From the NCBI GenBank assembly GCA_963725415.1, contig CAVRZY010000246.1, positions 1 through 64,000 of the forward strand: a stretch of DNA of 64,000 nucleotides. Direction: 5' to 3'. Shown here in pieces: positions 32,529 to 41,578 of this stretch. Position 1 is the stretch's first letter. Every line of letters starts with the position of its first letter. The position numbers and the translations under genes were made by a program. The notes below the pieces were generated by a model. It saw only the letters and a program-made list of their open reading frames with translations. It was not told the origin of the DNA and made no database searches. Origin of the DNA: CAVRZY01 sp963725415. Its GTDB lineage: Bacteria > Acidobacteriota > Terriglobia > Bryobacterales > Bryobacteraceae.

Positions 32529-34128
32529 TTAGCGCACTGCCAGGGTTACATCGGGCTGGCTGCTGGCGGCCCCCACAGTGAGCAGCACGGGTACCGCACT
32601 GCCGGAAGGGGCCTCGGCGGGTATCTTGGCATTGACCTGCAAGACACCGGCCACCAGGCCGGGCGCCCCGCCGGCGTAAAGCACCTGGGCGGGTACCCCG
32701 CCGATCCGAACCGAGACCGGTTCTATGGGTCGCGGCAGCAGGTCGCCGGCAGGCCTTCCGTCGCTTCCCGGCGGGTCAGTCTGCCCTTCGCCGGTGGCGT
32801 AGAGCATGACTACCGCACCCTTCTGGACGGGGTTGGACGGGGAATTCACGGTGTAGTCCGGGTTGAGGATGGCGCCCTGCCCTTTTCCCGAGGCTTCCAG
32901 CGTGAAGATGCCGGGCACGGTCGGGGCCACAGCCAACAGCGCCGCAATCTGGGGGGTCCTGTACGTCTCGACTTCCAGTCGAGTGGTCTGTTTGGCTGCC
33001 ACGGCGTAAGGGACAATGGCGTTGAGCTGAGCAGTCCCCGCGTACAACACGGGGGCTGCCAGGCCGTCGAAGAGCGCCTGCGTCGCGGCTCCGAAGCCGG
33101 AGCCGAAAATCGTGATCAGCTCGCCTGCGGCCACGGCGCCTGGACGAAGACTGGCGGCGTTGACGACAGTTGGGTTCCAGGCAGCCTGACGGACCTGGCC
33201 CGAGTTGCGATCCGCCATCAGCGAGGAAGTGTCCACGGCCTCGAGATCGGCGCCACGGACCTTGCGCAGCTCACGCAGCCGGTCGTTGCTCCAGCGCTCA
33301 TCGGGCGCGCCGGAGATGAACCAGGCCGAGCCGTTGTCGGCCAGGATCATTCCATATTTCTTGAGGGCGCGAAGGATGACCTGCGTTTCCGGGGAGAAAC
33401 CGGAGAGGTCGAAATCCGCCCGAAGGCGGAAGCGCTGGCCCATGGGCGGGTACTGGGCCTCGGTGAGGCGGGAGGCAAAGTGGCGCGCCGGCCAGAGGTA
33501 GGCCCGGCGGGTCTGGGGGACGGTGAGCCGGATGGCGTGGCGGATCTCGCCTGCGGCCACCTCGTCGTAACGCACCAGTCCGGGTAAAATTGGAAGCCCG
33601 GCTGCATCGGCGGAAGTCCAGCCATCCGGGCGCAGGGCGTTGGACTTTAGATCGAAGATAGCCCCGGAGCCGGCGCGCCAGCCTTGCTCGCCCGCCGGAG
33701 GGTAGGCCGCGAACAGCTCGTACAGCACGCAGTTGTCTCGATCCAGCATCAGGATGTGCCGGTCTCCTTTGCTGTCAGGGCCGCCCTCGATGGGGGGATC
33801 GGGCGGGATCGGGATAAGGGCCGGCCTCGCTCTCCTCCCTGTAAGTGAAGGCGACGGGAAGCTTGGCCTGGCTCCCGGGCACCACCACGTAAGGGATACC
33901 CATGGGAGCGCCTTGATAAAGCCCCGAACCGAAGTCCGGGTGAAGGGTGACATTGGCGCCCACAGTGGCAATGTAGGCGCTCGAATTGGGATCAACCGGC
34001 AGCGTGTCCACCGGGACGTTCCAGATGTTGTCCGCCGGAAACACAGCACAGCCAGCCAGCCGCGGCGGCTCTGCGAGGACGGGGAAAGACATCGAAACAA
34101 GAAGCGTAATCAGCATCGTCTCTCTCAT
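32529..34128 (-). CDS. Secreted protein with Solibacter-type C-terminal domain, one-base frameshift
   Basis: About 530 residues when joined. Signal peptide MLITLLVSMSFPVLA (ATG 34116 or 34128). The N-terminal part has FPADNIWNVPVDTLPVDPNS and GIPYVVVPGSQAKLPVAF. A frame change at about 33790-33820 (one extra base, close to a run of six C) leads to GGPDSKGDRHILMLDRDNCVLYELF. The C-terminal 230 residues (VVNAASLRPGAVAAGELITIFGSGFG, AQLNAIVPYAV, VQKGAVVMLYATGEGQTDPPG) match TIGR03437, an Ig-like domain abundant in Solibacter. Function not known. Confidence 0.8.
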
Positions 34129-34190
34129 TGCAGGTTGAATGGCCATTATACGCGCCAGCGGCTGAGGGCTGAGGGCTGACGGCGGTCTGC

Positions 34191-34196
34191 TAGAAT
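34191..34196 (+). promoter_or_regulatory. -10 box TAGAAT before the inositol monophosphatase gene
   Basis: TAGAAT ends 11 bases before ATG 34208; a leader of about 5 bases is expected. The -35 region is poor. Confidence 0.35.
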
Positions 34197-34207
34197 TGTG
34201 GTTTCTC

Positions 34208-35026
34208 ATGGCTTCTTACCTTGAGACCAGCATGGAAATCGCGCGAGAGGCGGGCGCGTTGCTGGCCACCCACTTCCAGCGGCGAATCGGGTTCGAGCTG
34301 AAGGGCGAGTATGATTTGGTGACAGAGGCGGACCGCGCTTCGGAAAAGCTAGTGGTGGAGCGCCTGCGCACGCGGTTCCCGTCGCACGCCATCGTGGCGG
34401 AAGAAGGGAGCGGGCACGAGAGTTCCTCGGAATACCGCTGGTACGTGGACCCGCTGGATGGGACCACCAACTTCGCTCACGGGTTCCCGATCTTCAACGT
34501 GACGCTGGCGCTGGAGCGAGCCGGGGAGCTGATCGCCGGCGTGATCTTCGACCCCCTTCGCCAGGAGATGTTTTGCGCGGAGCGGGGCTGCGGGGCCTAT
34601 CTGAACAACCGGCGGATCCGGGTTTCGAAGACCGCACGCCTTCAGGAAAGCCTGCTAGCGACGGGATTCCCCAGCCGGAAGCGCCATTTCAACGTGAACG
34701 TACACTTTTACTATCAGTTGGCCATGATCACGCACGGTGTGCGGCGCGCGGGCTCGGCGGCGCTGGATCTGGCCTACGTGGCCTGCGGGCGCCTGGAGGG
34801 GTTTTGGGAGTTCGGCCTCAATCCCTGGGACCAGGCCGCCGGGCTGCTGCTGGTTTCCGAAGCCGGGGGCCGCAACAGCGACATGCAAGGCGGGCCGGCC
34901 GGCTTGAGGGGCGCGCACCTGCTCTCGGATAACGGTTTGATCCACGATGAAATGCTCCGGCTGTTTGCGGAGATATTCGGCGGCCACTATCGAGTGCCTT
35001 TACCGGAAATGGGGCAGCCGCTCTAG
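34208..35026 (+). CDS. Inositol-1-monophosphatase family protein
   Basis: 272 residues. Metal-binding motifs: IVAEEGSG (Glu), WYVDPLDGTTNFAHGFP (Asp-x-Leu-Asp-Gly-Thr) and FGLNPWDQAAGLLLVSEAGG (Asp, third metal site). VTEADRASEKLV is also present. It hydrolyses sugar or inositol monophosphates; SuhB, HisN and CysQ relatives share these motifs, and this one is closest in pattern to the SuhB/IMPase group. It stands alone between a divergent secreted protein and the nucleoside operon. Confidence 0.92.
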   Translation: MASYLETSMEIAREAGALLATHFQRRIGFELKGEYDLVTEADRASEKLVVERLRTRFPSHAIVAEEGSGHESSSEYRWYVDPLDGTTNFAHGFPIFNVTLALERAGELIAGVIFDPLRQEMFCAERGCGAYLNNRRIRVSKTARLQESLLATGFPSRKRHFNVNVHFYYQLAMITHGVRRAGSAALDLAYVACGRLEGFWEFGLNPWDQAAGLLLVSEAGGRNSDMQGGPAGLRGAHLLSDNGLIHDEMLRLFAEIFGGHYRVPLPEMGQPL

Positions 35027-35268
35027 CGGGGCAGGCCGGTTCCCGGTAAGCTGTTGGATCTACCGAAGAAATCTTTACTTCCAATCCTGTAAGATGGTAG
35101 GCTTAGTAGTCCGTTTCAGACAGCGGCCCGGAATTCAAAGGCGTTCAGGGTCCGGGAGCAAGCGTGAAGTTGCGCCCGGGCAGGCCCAGGGGTGTGTGCT
35201 TACTCCTGCGTGGCAGAGAGGCGGGACCGTGACTGGAAAACTGTGTAGTCAGTGTGACTCAGGCGAAC
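35027..35268. other. Leader region of the nucleoside operon with a strong hairpin
   Basis: No gene. CCGGG, GCAA, loop, TTGC, CCCGG at 35152-35180 forms a bulged hairpin without a U-run. I do not recognise a riboswitch. A convincing promoter is not seen. Confidence 0.3.
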
Positions 35269-36573
35269 ATGCGAACTGTTGATCTGATTGAGAGGAAGCG
35301 AAGTGGCGAGGAGCTCAGTCCGGAGGAAATCGCCTACCTAGTGGAAGGCTATACGCGCGGCGAAATACCCGACTATCAGATGTCGGCGTTTCTGATGGCG
35401 GTCTACTTCACCGGCATGACAGACCATGAAGTGGGCGCCCTTACCGCCTGCATGGTGCGGTCGGGCGAGACGCTGGATCTCTCGGCCATCCCCGGGGTGA
35501 AGGTGGACAAACACTCCACTGGAGGCGTGGGGGACAAGACCAGCTTGATTGCGGCGCCCCTGGCGGCGGCGGCCGGAGTGGTGGTACCCATGATCTCGGG
35601 GCGCTCGCTGGGGCACACGGGCGGCACTCTTGACAAGCTCGAGTCCATTCCCGGCTTCCGTACGGAACTCAGCGTGGAGGAATTTCGAGAGAACCTGGCC
35701 CAGCACCAGCTCTGCTTCATCGGCCAGACGGCGCAACTGGCGCCCGCGGACGGCAAGCTCTACGCCCTGCGGGACAGCACGGCCACCGTGGAATCGATCC
35801 CCCTGATCGCTTCCTCGATCATGTCCAAGAAGCTGGCGGCGGGGCTGGACGCGTTGGTGCTGGACGTGAAAGTGGGATCCGGAGCGTTCATGAAACGGCA
35901 GGTGGATGCGCGGCGGCTGGCGCAGCTTATGGTGGGCATCGGGCGGCGCCTGGACAAGCGCGTGCAGGCCCTGATCACCGACATGAACCAGCCGCTCGGC
36001 TTCGCCATTGGCAACGCGCTGGAGGTGATGGAGGTCTCCCAGACTTTACAGAGCGCCGGACCGAACGACTTGACGCGGCTGTCACTGGAGCTGGCTGCGC
36101 GCATGATCCATCTGGGCAAGGTGACCGAGACCATCGACGAGGCGCGCGACAGGGCCCAGCGGCGGCTGCTGGATGGTTCCGGCTACCGGAAGTTCAAAGA
36201 CGTGATCCAGGCGCAGGGCGGCAACCCCCAGGTGCTGGACCGGTTCGAGCTACTGCCCAACGCCAGCGGGGCGCGCGAAGTAACCTCTCCTCGGGCCGGC
36301 TTCGTCAGCGCCATCGATGCCGAGGATATCGGCCGAGCGGCTTCGATGATTGGCGCGGGCCGGGACACCAAGGAGGACCAGATCGACCCGGCCGTGGGGG
36401 TGATCCTGGAAGTCAAGGTCGGAGACAAAGTAGAGGCCGGGGCGGTGCTGTGCCGCCTGTACTACACCAAAGAAGAACGTCTGGAGGACGCAGCCCAGCT
36501 AGTCGAAGACGCCTTCCGCATCTCGGGGCACCCCCCCGAGGAGCGGGAATTGATCCTTGAGGTGGTCGGCTAG
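35269..36573 (+). CDS. Pyrimidine-nucleoside/thymidine phosphorylase
   Basis: 434 residues from ATG 35269 (MRTVDLIERKRSGEELS); a GTG at 35254 would add 5 residues. Active-site parts: KVDKHSTGGVGDKTSLIAAPL (phosphate site), PMISGRSLGHTGGTLDKLESIPGF, YALRDSTATVESIPLIASSIMSKK and VLDVKVGSGAFMK. C-terminal phosphorylase domain with VTSPRAGFVSAIDA. It cleaves pyrimidine nucleosides with phosphate. The length of 434 fits pdp/deoA proteins. First gene of the salvage cluster. Its stop TAG lies within the first arm of an inserted palindromic element. Confidence 0.93.
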   Translation: MRTVDLIERKRSGEELSPEEIAYLVEGYTRGEIPDYQMSAFLMAVYFTGMTDHEVGALTACMVRSGETLDLSAIPGVKVDKHSTGGVGDKTSLIAAPLAAAAGVVVPMISGRSLGHTGGTLDKLESIPGFRTELSVEEFRENLAQHQLCFIGQTAQLAPADGKLYALRDSTATVESIPLIASSIMSKKLAAGLDALVLDVKVGSGAFMKRQVDARRLAQLMVGIGRRLDKRVQALITDMNQPLGFAIGNALEVMEVSQTLQSAGPNDLTRLSLELAARMIHLGKVTETIDEARDRAQRRLLDGSGYRKFKDVIQAQGGNPQVLDRFELLPNASGAREVTSPRAGFVSAIDAEDIGRAASMIGAGRDTKEDQIDPAVGVILEVKVGDKVEAGAVLCRLYYTKEERLEDAAQLVEDAFRISGHPPEERELILEVVG

Positions 36574-36714
36574 TGCATCGTCCGATAAGTGCCTTCTGCT
36601 ATCGAGACCGCGCAAAACGGGGACAGGGTCCAATTGCGCAGTGGGCAATTGGTTGCCTGTACCCGTTTTGCCCCGAACCGGATACTCCAAAGGACTAATC
36701 GGACGATGCACTAG
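36570..36714. mobile_element. 145-bp CTAG-bounded palindromic element
   Basis: Arms CTAGTGCATCGTCCGATAAG (36570-36589) and its near-complement (36695-36714, one mismatch). Inside is another hairpin-forming unit, GCAAAACGGGGACAGG ... CCTGTACCCGTTTTGC (about 36612-36671). No gene. Ends in CTAG recall IS630/mariner-type insertion at CTAG with TA duplication, but this is inference. Confidence 0.65.
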
Positions 36715-36906
36715 CGCGGATTTCTCACCATGAATACAGCGGCTGTGATTCGAGTGTTGGCACATTCGGGGACAGACGAATCTGTCCACGGTAACACGTT
36801 CGAGCAGATTGCAGGCCTGACCGCCAGGGGGACAGATCCGTCTGTCCCCGAATGTGCCACCGCCTCACTACCTGCTGGCGAGTGGCCGGTGAGAAATCCG
36901 GGCTAG
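36711..36906. mobile_element. 196-bp CTAG-bounded palindromic element next to the first
   Basis: Outer arms CTAGCGCGGATTTCTCACC (36711-36729) and near-complement (36888-36906, one mismatch), sharing the CTAG at 36711-36714 with the element before it. Inside is a perfect 20-bp inverted repeat, GGCACATTCGGGGACAGACG at 36759-36778 and its complement at 36839-36858. No gene. Confidence 0.65.
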
Positions 36907-36915
36907 AGACTCCGT

Positions 36916-38163
36916 ATGGGTCGATTCACCGGTTTCGTCGGGCTGGCTGTCATTCTGGGCGTGGCTTTCCTGTTTTCCTCCCATCGGCGGGCCATCCGCC
37001 CGCGGCTGCTGTTATGGGGGTTGGGGCTGCAATTCGCCTTCGCCTTCTTGGTGCTGAAAACGCCGTTCGGACGGCTGTTTCAGGTCGCCAGCGATGCGGT
37101 GAACGCGCTGCTGAGGTACGCCGAGGCGGGCAGCAAGTTCGTGTTCGGGGACCTGGGAACCACGCAGGGCAAGTTCGGGGTAGTGTTTGCCTTTCAGGTC
37201 CTGCCCATAGTCATTTTCATCGCCTCGTTCTTTGCAATCCTCTACTACCTGGGCGTGATGCAGATCATCATTCGCGGGATGGCGATCCTGATGCAGAGGG
37301 TGATGGGGGCCAGCGGGGCCGAATCCACCAACGTGGCCGCCAGCATCTTCATGGGGCAGACCGAAGCTCCGCTGACCATCCGGCCATTTCTGCCGAGGTT
37401 GACGCAATCGGAGCTGTTCACCGTCATGGTGAGCGGGATGGCCCACGTTTCCGGCGCGGTGATGGCGGCTTACGTCAAGATCGCCCAGGTGGAAGTCCGC
37501 CACCTGCTGACCGCCGTGATCATGACCGCGCCGGCCACCATCATGCTGGCCAAAATGCTCATGCCGGAGGTGGAGGAGCCGGAGACCGCGGGGGTAGTCA
37601 AAATCGAAATCGAAAAACCGGGCGTCAATATCATCGACGCCGCGGCCCGGGGCGCTGGGGACGGCCTGCATCTGGCTTTGAACATCGCCGGCATGCTGAT
37701 CGCGTTTCTGGCGCTCATCGCGATGGCCAACGGCATCTTGGGCTGGGTGCATAGCTTGCCGGGTTTGAGCTGGGTGCCAGTGAAGATGGAGCAGATTTTT
37801 GGGACGCTGTTTGCCCCGGTGGCCTGGCTGATGGGGGTCAGTTGGAAGGATGCTCCATTGGTTGGAAACTTGCTCGGCATGCGGCTGGTGACCAACGAGT
37901 TCATCGCCTTCGGCGAACTCGGCAAGATCACGGGAGTCGGCGAGGCGTTCGGCGTCCCGACCCTGGACCCGCGCTCGTTCACCATCGCGACCTACGCCTT
38001 GTGCGGGTTCGCCAACTTCAGCTCGATCGCCATTCAGATCGGCGGAATCGGCGCCCTGGCGCCCAACCGGAAATCTGACCTGGCGCGGCTGGGCCTGAAA
38101 GCGGTAGCCATCGGCACAATGGCGAACTTCATGTCGGCCTGTATTGCGGGAATGCTCTTGTGA
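36916..38163 (+). CDS. nupC: Concentrative nucleoside transporter (NupC/CNT family)
   Basis: 415 residues with about 8-10 membrane helices. Family marks: GLQFAFAFLVLKTPFGR, SKFVFGDLG, GASGAESTNVAASIFMGQTEAPL, PRLTQSELFTVMVSGMAHVSGAVMAAY, GMRLVTNEFIAF and YALCGFANFSSIAIQIGGIG. It takes up nucleosides with Na+ or H+. This fits the phosphorylase and deaminase genes around it. The GTG start of the purine phosphorylase overlaps its stop (GTGA). Confidence 0.95.
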   Translation: MGRFTGFVGLAVILGVAFLFSSHRRAIRPRLLLWGLGLQFAFAFLVLKTPFGRLFQVASDAVNALLRYAEAGSKFVFGDLGTTQGKFGVVFAFQVLPIVIFIASFFAILYYLGVMQIIIRGMAILMQRVMGASGAESTNVAASIFMGQTEAPLTIRPFLPRLTQSELFTVMVSGMAHVSGAVMAAYVKIAQVEVRHLLTAVIMTAPATIMLAKMLMPEVEEPETAGVVKIEIEKPGVNIIDAAARGAGDGLHLALNIAGMLIAFLALIAMANGILGWVHSLPGLSWVPVKMEQIFGTLFAPVAWLMGVSWKDAPLVGNLLGMRLVTNEFIAFGELGKITGVGEAFGVPTLDPRSFTIATYALCGFANFSSIAIQIGGIGALAPNRKSDLARLGLKAVAIGTMANFMSACIAGMLL

Positions 38164-38975
38164 GGTCAATCGAAGAAGCAAAACGGTTCATCGAGGCGCG
38201 CACGGACCGGCGGCCGCGCCTGGGGGTTGTACTGGGGACCGGGCTGGGGGGCTTTGCCGGGGAGTTGGACGACCGGATCGCAATCCCTTACCGCGTAATC
38301 CCGCACTGGCCCCAATCCACGGCCGGGGGTCATGCCGGCGAACTGGTCTTCGGAAGGCTGGGAGCATTGGAGGTAGTGGTGATGTCCGGGCGGGTTCACC
38401 TTTACGAGGGATACAGCCCGGAGCAAGTGGCCTTCGGTGTGCGCGTACTGGCGAGACTGGGCGTGCGCGCGCTGGTGCTCACCAACGCTGCCGGCGGCAT
38501 CAACCTTTCCCTGGCGCGCGGCGGCCTGGTGCTGATCTCCGATCACATCAATTTGCAGGGGTCGAATCCGCTGGTAGGGCCCAACGACGATTCGCTGGGG
38601 CCGCGCTTCCCGGACATGTCGGAGGCATACTCGCCGCAGCTTCGAACGACTGCCAAACAGGTGGCACAGGAACTGGGCATCCAGCTCGCTGAGGGGGTGT
38701 ACGCGGCCGTGCCGGGACCGTGCTTTGAGACACCCGCGGAGATTCGTTATCTGCGCGCCATCGGGGCCGACCTGGTAGGCATGTCCACGGTGCCGGAGGT
38801 GATCGCAGCCAACCACATGGGCGTGAAGGCGCTGGCGATTTCTTGTGTCAGCAACATGGCGGCGGGGATACTGCCCCAGAAGATCACCCACGAGGAAGTG
38901 CTCGAGACCGGCGAGATGGCGCGGGGCACGCTGGTCAGATTTCTGAAAGCTTTGCTGCCCCGCCTGGAGGCCTGA
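38160..38975 (+). CDS. Purine-nucleoside phosphorylase (trimeric type)
   Basis: 271 residues, GTG start overlapping the nupC stop. LGVVLGTGLGGFAGEL, GGHAGELVFGRLG, VVMSGRVHLYEGYSPEQVAFGVRVLARLG, LVLTNAAGGINLSLARGGLVLISDHINL, YAAVPGPCFETPAEIRYLRAIGADLVGMSTVPEVIAANHMG contain phosphate and purine sites including Glu and Asn positions. It cleaves inosine, guanosine and deoxy forms with phosphate. Middle gene of the salvage operon. Confidence 0.95.
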   Translation: MRSIEEAKRFIEARTDRRPRLGVVLGTGLGGFAGELDDRIAIPYRVIPHWPQSTAGGHAGELVFGRLGALEVVVMSGRVHLYEGYSPEQVAFGVRVLARLGVRALVLTNAAGGINLSLARGGLVLISDHINLQGSNPLVGPNDDSLGPRFPDMSEAYSPQLRTTAKQVAQELGIQLAEGVYAAVPGPCFETPAEIRYLRAIGADLVGMSTVPEVIAANHMGVKALAISCVSNMAAGILPQKITHEEVLETGEMARGTLVRFLKALLPRLEA

Positions 38976-39362
38976 ATGGAGGCGTTGCTGGAAGCCGCGC
39001 TGCGGGCCCGAAACAACGCTCACGCACCGTTTTCGAATTTCAAAGTGGGGGCGGCGATCGAGGACGACGCGGGCCGTATCCACACCGGTTGCAACGTCGA
39101 GAACGCCACTTACGGCCTGACGGTCTGCGCCGAGCGCCTGGCTGTCTTCAAGGCAGTTTCCGAAGGCGCGCGCAAGTTCACCCGAGTGGCGGTGGCGGCG
39201 GATACCGACCTTCTCACGCCTCCCTGCGGGGCCTGCCGCCAGATCTTGTGGGAGTTCTGTGGCGACATCGAGTTGATCCTGGTCAATTTGCAGGGTAAGA
39301 CCGAGCGCTTTCGTCTGAAGGACCTGTTCCCGAGACCCTTCGATGCGTCGTTTATTCGTTAG
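38976..39362 (+). CDS. cdd: Cytidine deaminase
   Basis: 128 residues. ALRARNNAHAPFSNFKVGAAI, GCNVENATYGLTVCAERLAVFKAVSEG with the zinc Cys and catalytic Glu, and PPCGACRQILWEF with two zinc Cys. Homotetrameric type. It turns cytidine and deoxycytidine into uridine forms, the substrates of the phosphorylase at 35269. It starts directly after the purine phosphorylase stop and overlaps the next gene by 20 bases. Confidence 0.95.
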   Translation: MEALLEAALRARNNAHAPFSNFKVGAAIEDDAGRIHTGCNVENATYGLTVCAERLAVFKAVSEGARKFTRVAVAADTDLLTPPCGACRQILWEFCGDIELILVNLQGKTERFRLKDLFPRPFDASFIR

Positions 39363-40719
39363 TCTGCTGTTGCTGCTGCCGGCCACCTGGGCCGAGCCGG
39401 TCGATTGGATCTGGAGCGCACGCTACGTGGTCACCATGGACCCCGCGCGGCGCGTGATCGAAAACGGTGCGCTAGCGCTGCGGGGCGAGCGAATTGTGGG
39501 GGTGGGAACGCGCGCCGAAATCGATGGCCGCTACCAGGCCAAGCAGCGCCTGGACCGGCCGGAGGCCCTCATTCTTCCGGGCTTGATTAACGCCCATACC
39601 CACGCGCCGATGTCGCTGTTCCGCGGGATCGCAGATGATTTACGCCTCCAGGAGTGGCTGAAGAAGTACATCTTCCCTGCGGAAGCCAAGAACGTTTCTC
39701 CGGAATTTGTTCGATGGGGGACCCGGCTGGCCTGTCTGGAGATGCTGCTCTCCGGAACGACGACGTATGCGGAGATGTATTACTACGAGGACGTCGTCGC
39801 AGAAGCCACAAAGGAAGCGGGCCTGCGCGGGGTGCTGGGCGAGACGATCATCGGCTTTCCCGTGCCGGACGCCAAAACACCGGCCGAGGCCCTGCGGTTC
39901 ACCGAGCGCTACATCCAGCGCTTTCGAGGCGATTCTCTGATCGTGCCGGCCGTGGCGCCCCACGCGCTGTACACCAATTCTGAGGAGACGCTGCGAGCCT
40001 GCCGGGCTCTGGCAAACCGGTATGGCGTGCCGTTGATGACGCATCTCGAGGAAACCAAACCAGGGCGGGAGCAAGCTCTGGCGAAGTGGAAGAAGAGCTC
40101 GGTCCAGGTGCTGGACTCCTGGGGGATTCTCAACGGTCGCACGCTGGCGGCGCACGTGGTCTGGGCCGACGACGCGGATCTGGAAATGCTGAAGGTTCGG
40201 GGCGTGGGGATCGCGCACTGCCCCTCCAGCAACACCAAACTGGCGAGCGGTATAGCGCCGGTTGCCAAGATGCTTAGACTCGGCCTGGCGGTGGGCCTGG
40301 GCACAGACGGCCCGGCGGGCAGCAACAACGATTTCAACCTGTTCGAGGAGATGGACCTGGCGGCCAAGTTGCAGAAGGTGACCACCGGTGACCCCCAGGT
40401 CCTGCCCGCTCCCCAGGCTCTGGAGATGGCCACCCTGCTGGGCGCCCGGGCGCTGGGCCTGGAGAAAGAGACCGGCTCGCTGGAGACCGGCAAGCGCGCC
40501 GACTTAATTACGGTGCGCCTGGATCAGCCCAACGCGGTTCCCCTGTACAACGTCTATTCCCAAATCGTCTACGCGCTCAAAGGCTGCGATGTCCGCGACG
40601 TGATGGTCAACGGCCGCCTGGTGGTGCGCGACCGCCAGGCACTCACGCTTGACGCGCGGCAGGTGCTGGCCAAAGCCAAAGAGTTGGGCGCGAAAGTGCA
40701 GGCATCGCTGGGAAGGTAA
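39343..40719 (+). CDS. Exported-looking MTA/SAH deaminase-type amidohydrolase
   Basis: 458 residues. Metal motif GLINAHTHAPMSLFRGIADD (HxH), then VAPHALYTNSEETLRAC, LMTHLEETKPGRE (His, Glu), AAHVVWADD (His) and LGTDGPAGSNNDFNLFEEM (Asp), typical of the MTA/SAH deaminase and related purine deaminase group. It would remove the amino group from adenosine-like compounds, which suits the salvage operon. It has a typical signal peptide (RRLFVSLLLLLPATWAE), unlike most members, so it may act in the periplasm. The start overlaps cdd. Confidence 0.88.
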   Translation: MRRLFVSLLLLLPATWAEPVDWIWSARYVVTMDPARRVIENGALALRGERIVGVGTRAEIDGRYQAKQRLDRPEALILPGLINAHTHAPMSLFRGIADDLRLQEWLKKYIFPAEAKNVSPEFVRWGTRLACLEMLLSGTTTYAEMYYYEDVVAEATKEAGLRGVLGETIIGFPVPDAKTPAEALRFTERYIQRFRGDSLIVPAVAPHALYTNSEETLRACRALANRYGVPLMTHLEETKPGREQALAKWKKSSVQVLDSWGILNGRTLAAHVVWADDADLEMLKVRGVGIAHCPSSNTKLASGIAPVAKMLRLGLAVGLGTDGPAGSNNDFNLFEEMDLAAKLQKVTTGDPQVLPAPQALEMATLLGARALGLEKETGSLETGKRADLITVRLDQPNAVPLYNVYSQIVYALKGCDVRDVMVNGRLVVRDRQALTLDARQVLAKAKELGAKVQASLGR

Positions 40720-40924
40720 GGAACCGCTCAGAGGCTCCGGGGGTAACGGAGAAGCCGGTACTAGTACTCACGAATTTGCGGGCACTCTTGACGCGGGTGC
40801 ACCTGCTGTGTGACTTTCATTGGAGCCACCGACCCTGGCGCAGGCCCCGCAATCGGGGAGCGGCGGGGTCGCCGGCTCAAGAAAAGACGGACTGATTCGC
40901 CCGCTTTAGTGGAGGAGGTCTTCA

Positions 40925-41578
40925 ATGCGCAGCGGCATCCTTGTGACTGCACTGCTGGTGAGTCTGAGCGCGATTCCAGCTCAGGCGAGCATCATAGCTT
41001 ACTACGGGGACATCGTACAGGTGTCGCCGCCCTGGTCGGTGCAAGAAGGGGATTACGAGAACAACACAGAAATCCGCCTATTCGCCGAACACTCGCCATT
41101 CTTCCTGCCGCAGAGGATCAGGGTGGATATCACCACGCCCGGGCTTTATGACGACGAGTTAGATCTGGATCCCAGCTCTTTTGTCCGTAAGAACATGTAC
41201 GTGATGACCTACCTCCTGCACGCCGATCCGGTGAGGCCGGGGGACGATGGGCGTGAATACCAGGGCCGGGTGAGGTTCGGTTCACAGATCTTGGGCGTGA
41301 TCGTGCTCAGGGGCCGGCTCCGAAACACGGATGCCCTGCTTGGCGCCGCTGGCACGCTGTACCCCGCCTCCGGCGACCCTTCCACGGGCTTGGAGCTGAA
41401 TCCGGACCAGGACTGGGTGGAACTGATCAACCCGCGTACCCTGAGAGTGCACTTCCGCACTCACGGCCAGATTGACGAAGTGCGCGTCCTGGTCGAGGCT
41501 CCCGAGCCTGGCACCTTGCTGCTGTTGGGCGTAGCACTGATCGGCTTAGGCGTGGCCTTGCGGCGCCGTGTGCGTTAG
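40925..41578 (+). CDS. PEP-CTERM-anchored exported protein
   Basis: 217 residues. GGAGGAGGT lies 6 bases before ATG 40925. Signal peptide MRSGILVTALLVSLSAIPAQA; unknown beta-rich middle; C-terminus VEAPEPGTLLLLGVALIGLG with a final basic stretch ALRRRVR: the PEP motif, membrane helix and Arg-rich end of exosortase targets. No exosortase is in this window. The middle domain is not recognised. It converges with the TonB pseudogene, overlapping by 4 bases. Confidence 0.85.
   Translation: MRSGILVTALLVSLSAIPAQASIIAYYGDIVQVSPPWSVQEGDYENNTEIRLFAEHSPFFLPQRIRVDITTPGLYDDELDLDPSSFVRKNMYVMTYLLHADPVRPGDDGREYQGRVRFGSQILGVIVLRGRLRNTDALLGAAGTLYPASGDPSTGLELNPDQDWVELINPRTLRVHFRTHGQIDEVRVLVEAPEPGTLLLLGVALIGLGVALRRRVR

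Noticed and set aside
35027..35268. Riboswitch before the nucleoside operon
   Set aside because: A hairpin is present, but I could not match it to a purine or other known riboswitch core and there is no terminator next to it.
37012..39386. Two long minus-strand frames (389 and 406 residues)
   Set aside because: Antisense to nupC, purine phosphorylase and cytidine deaminase.
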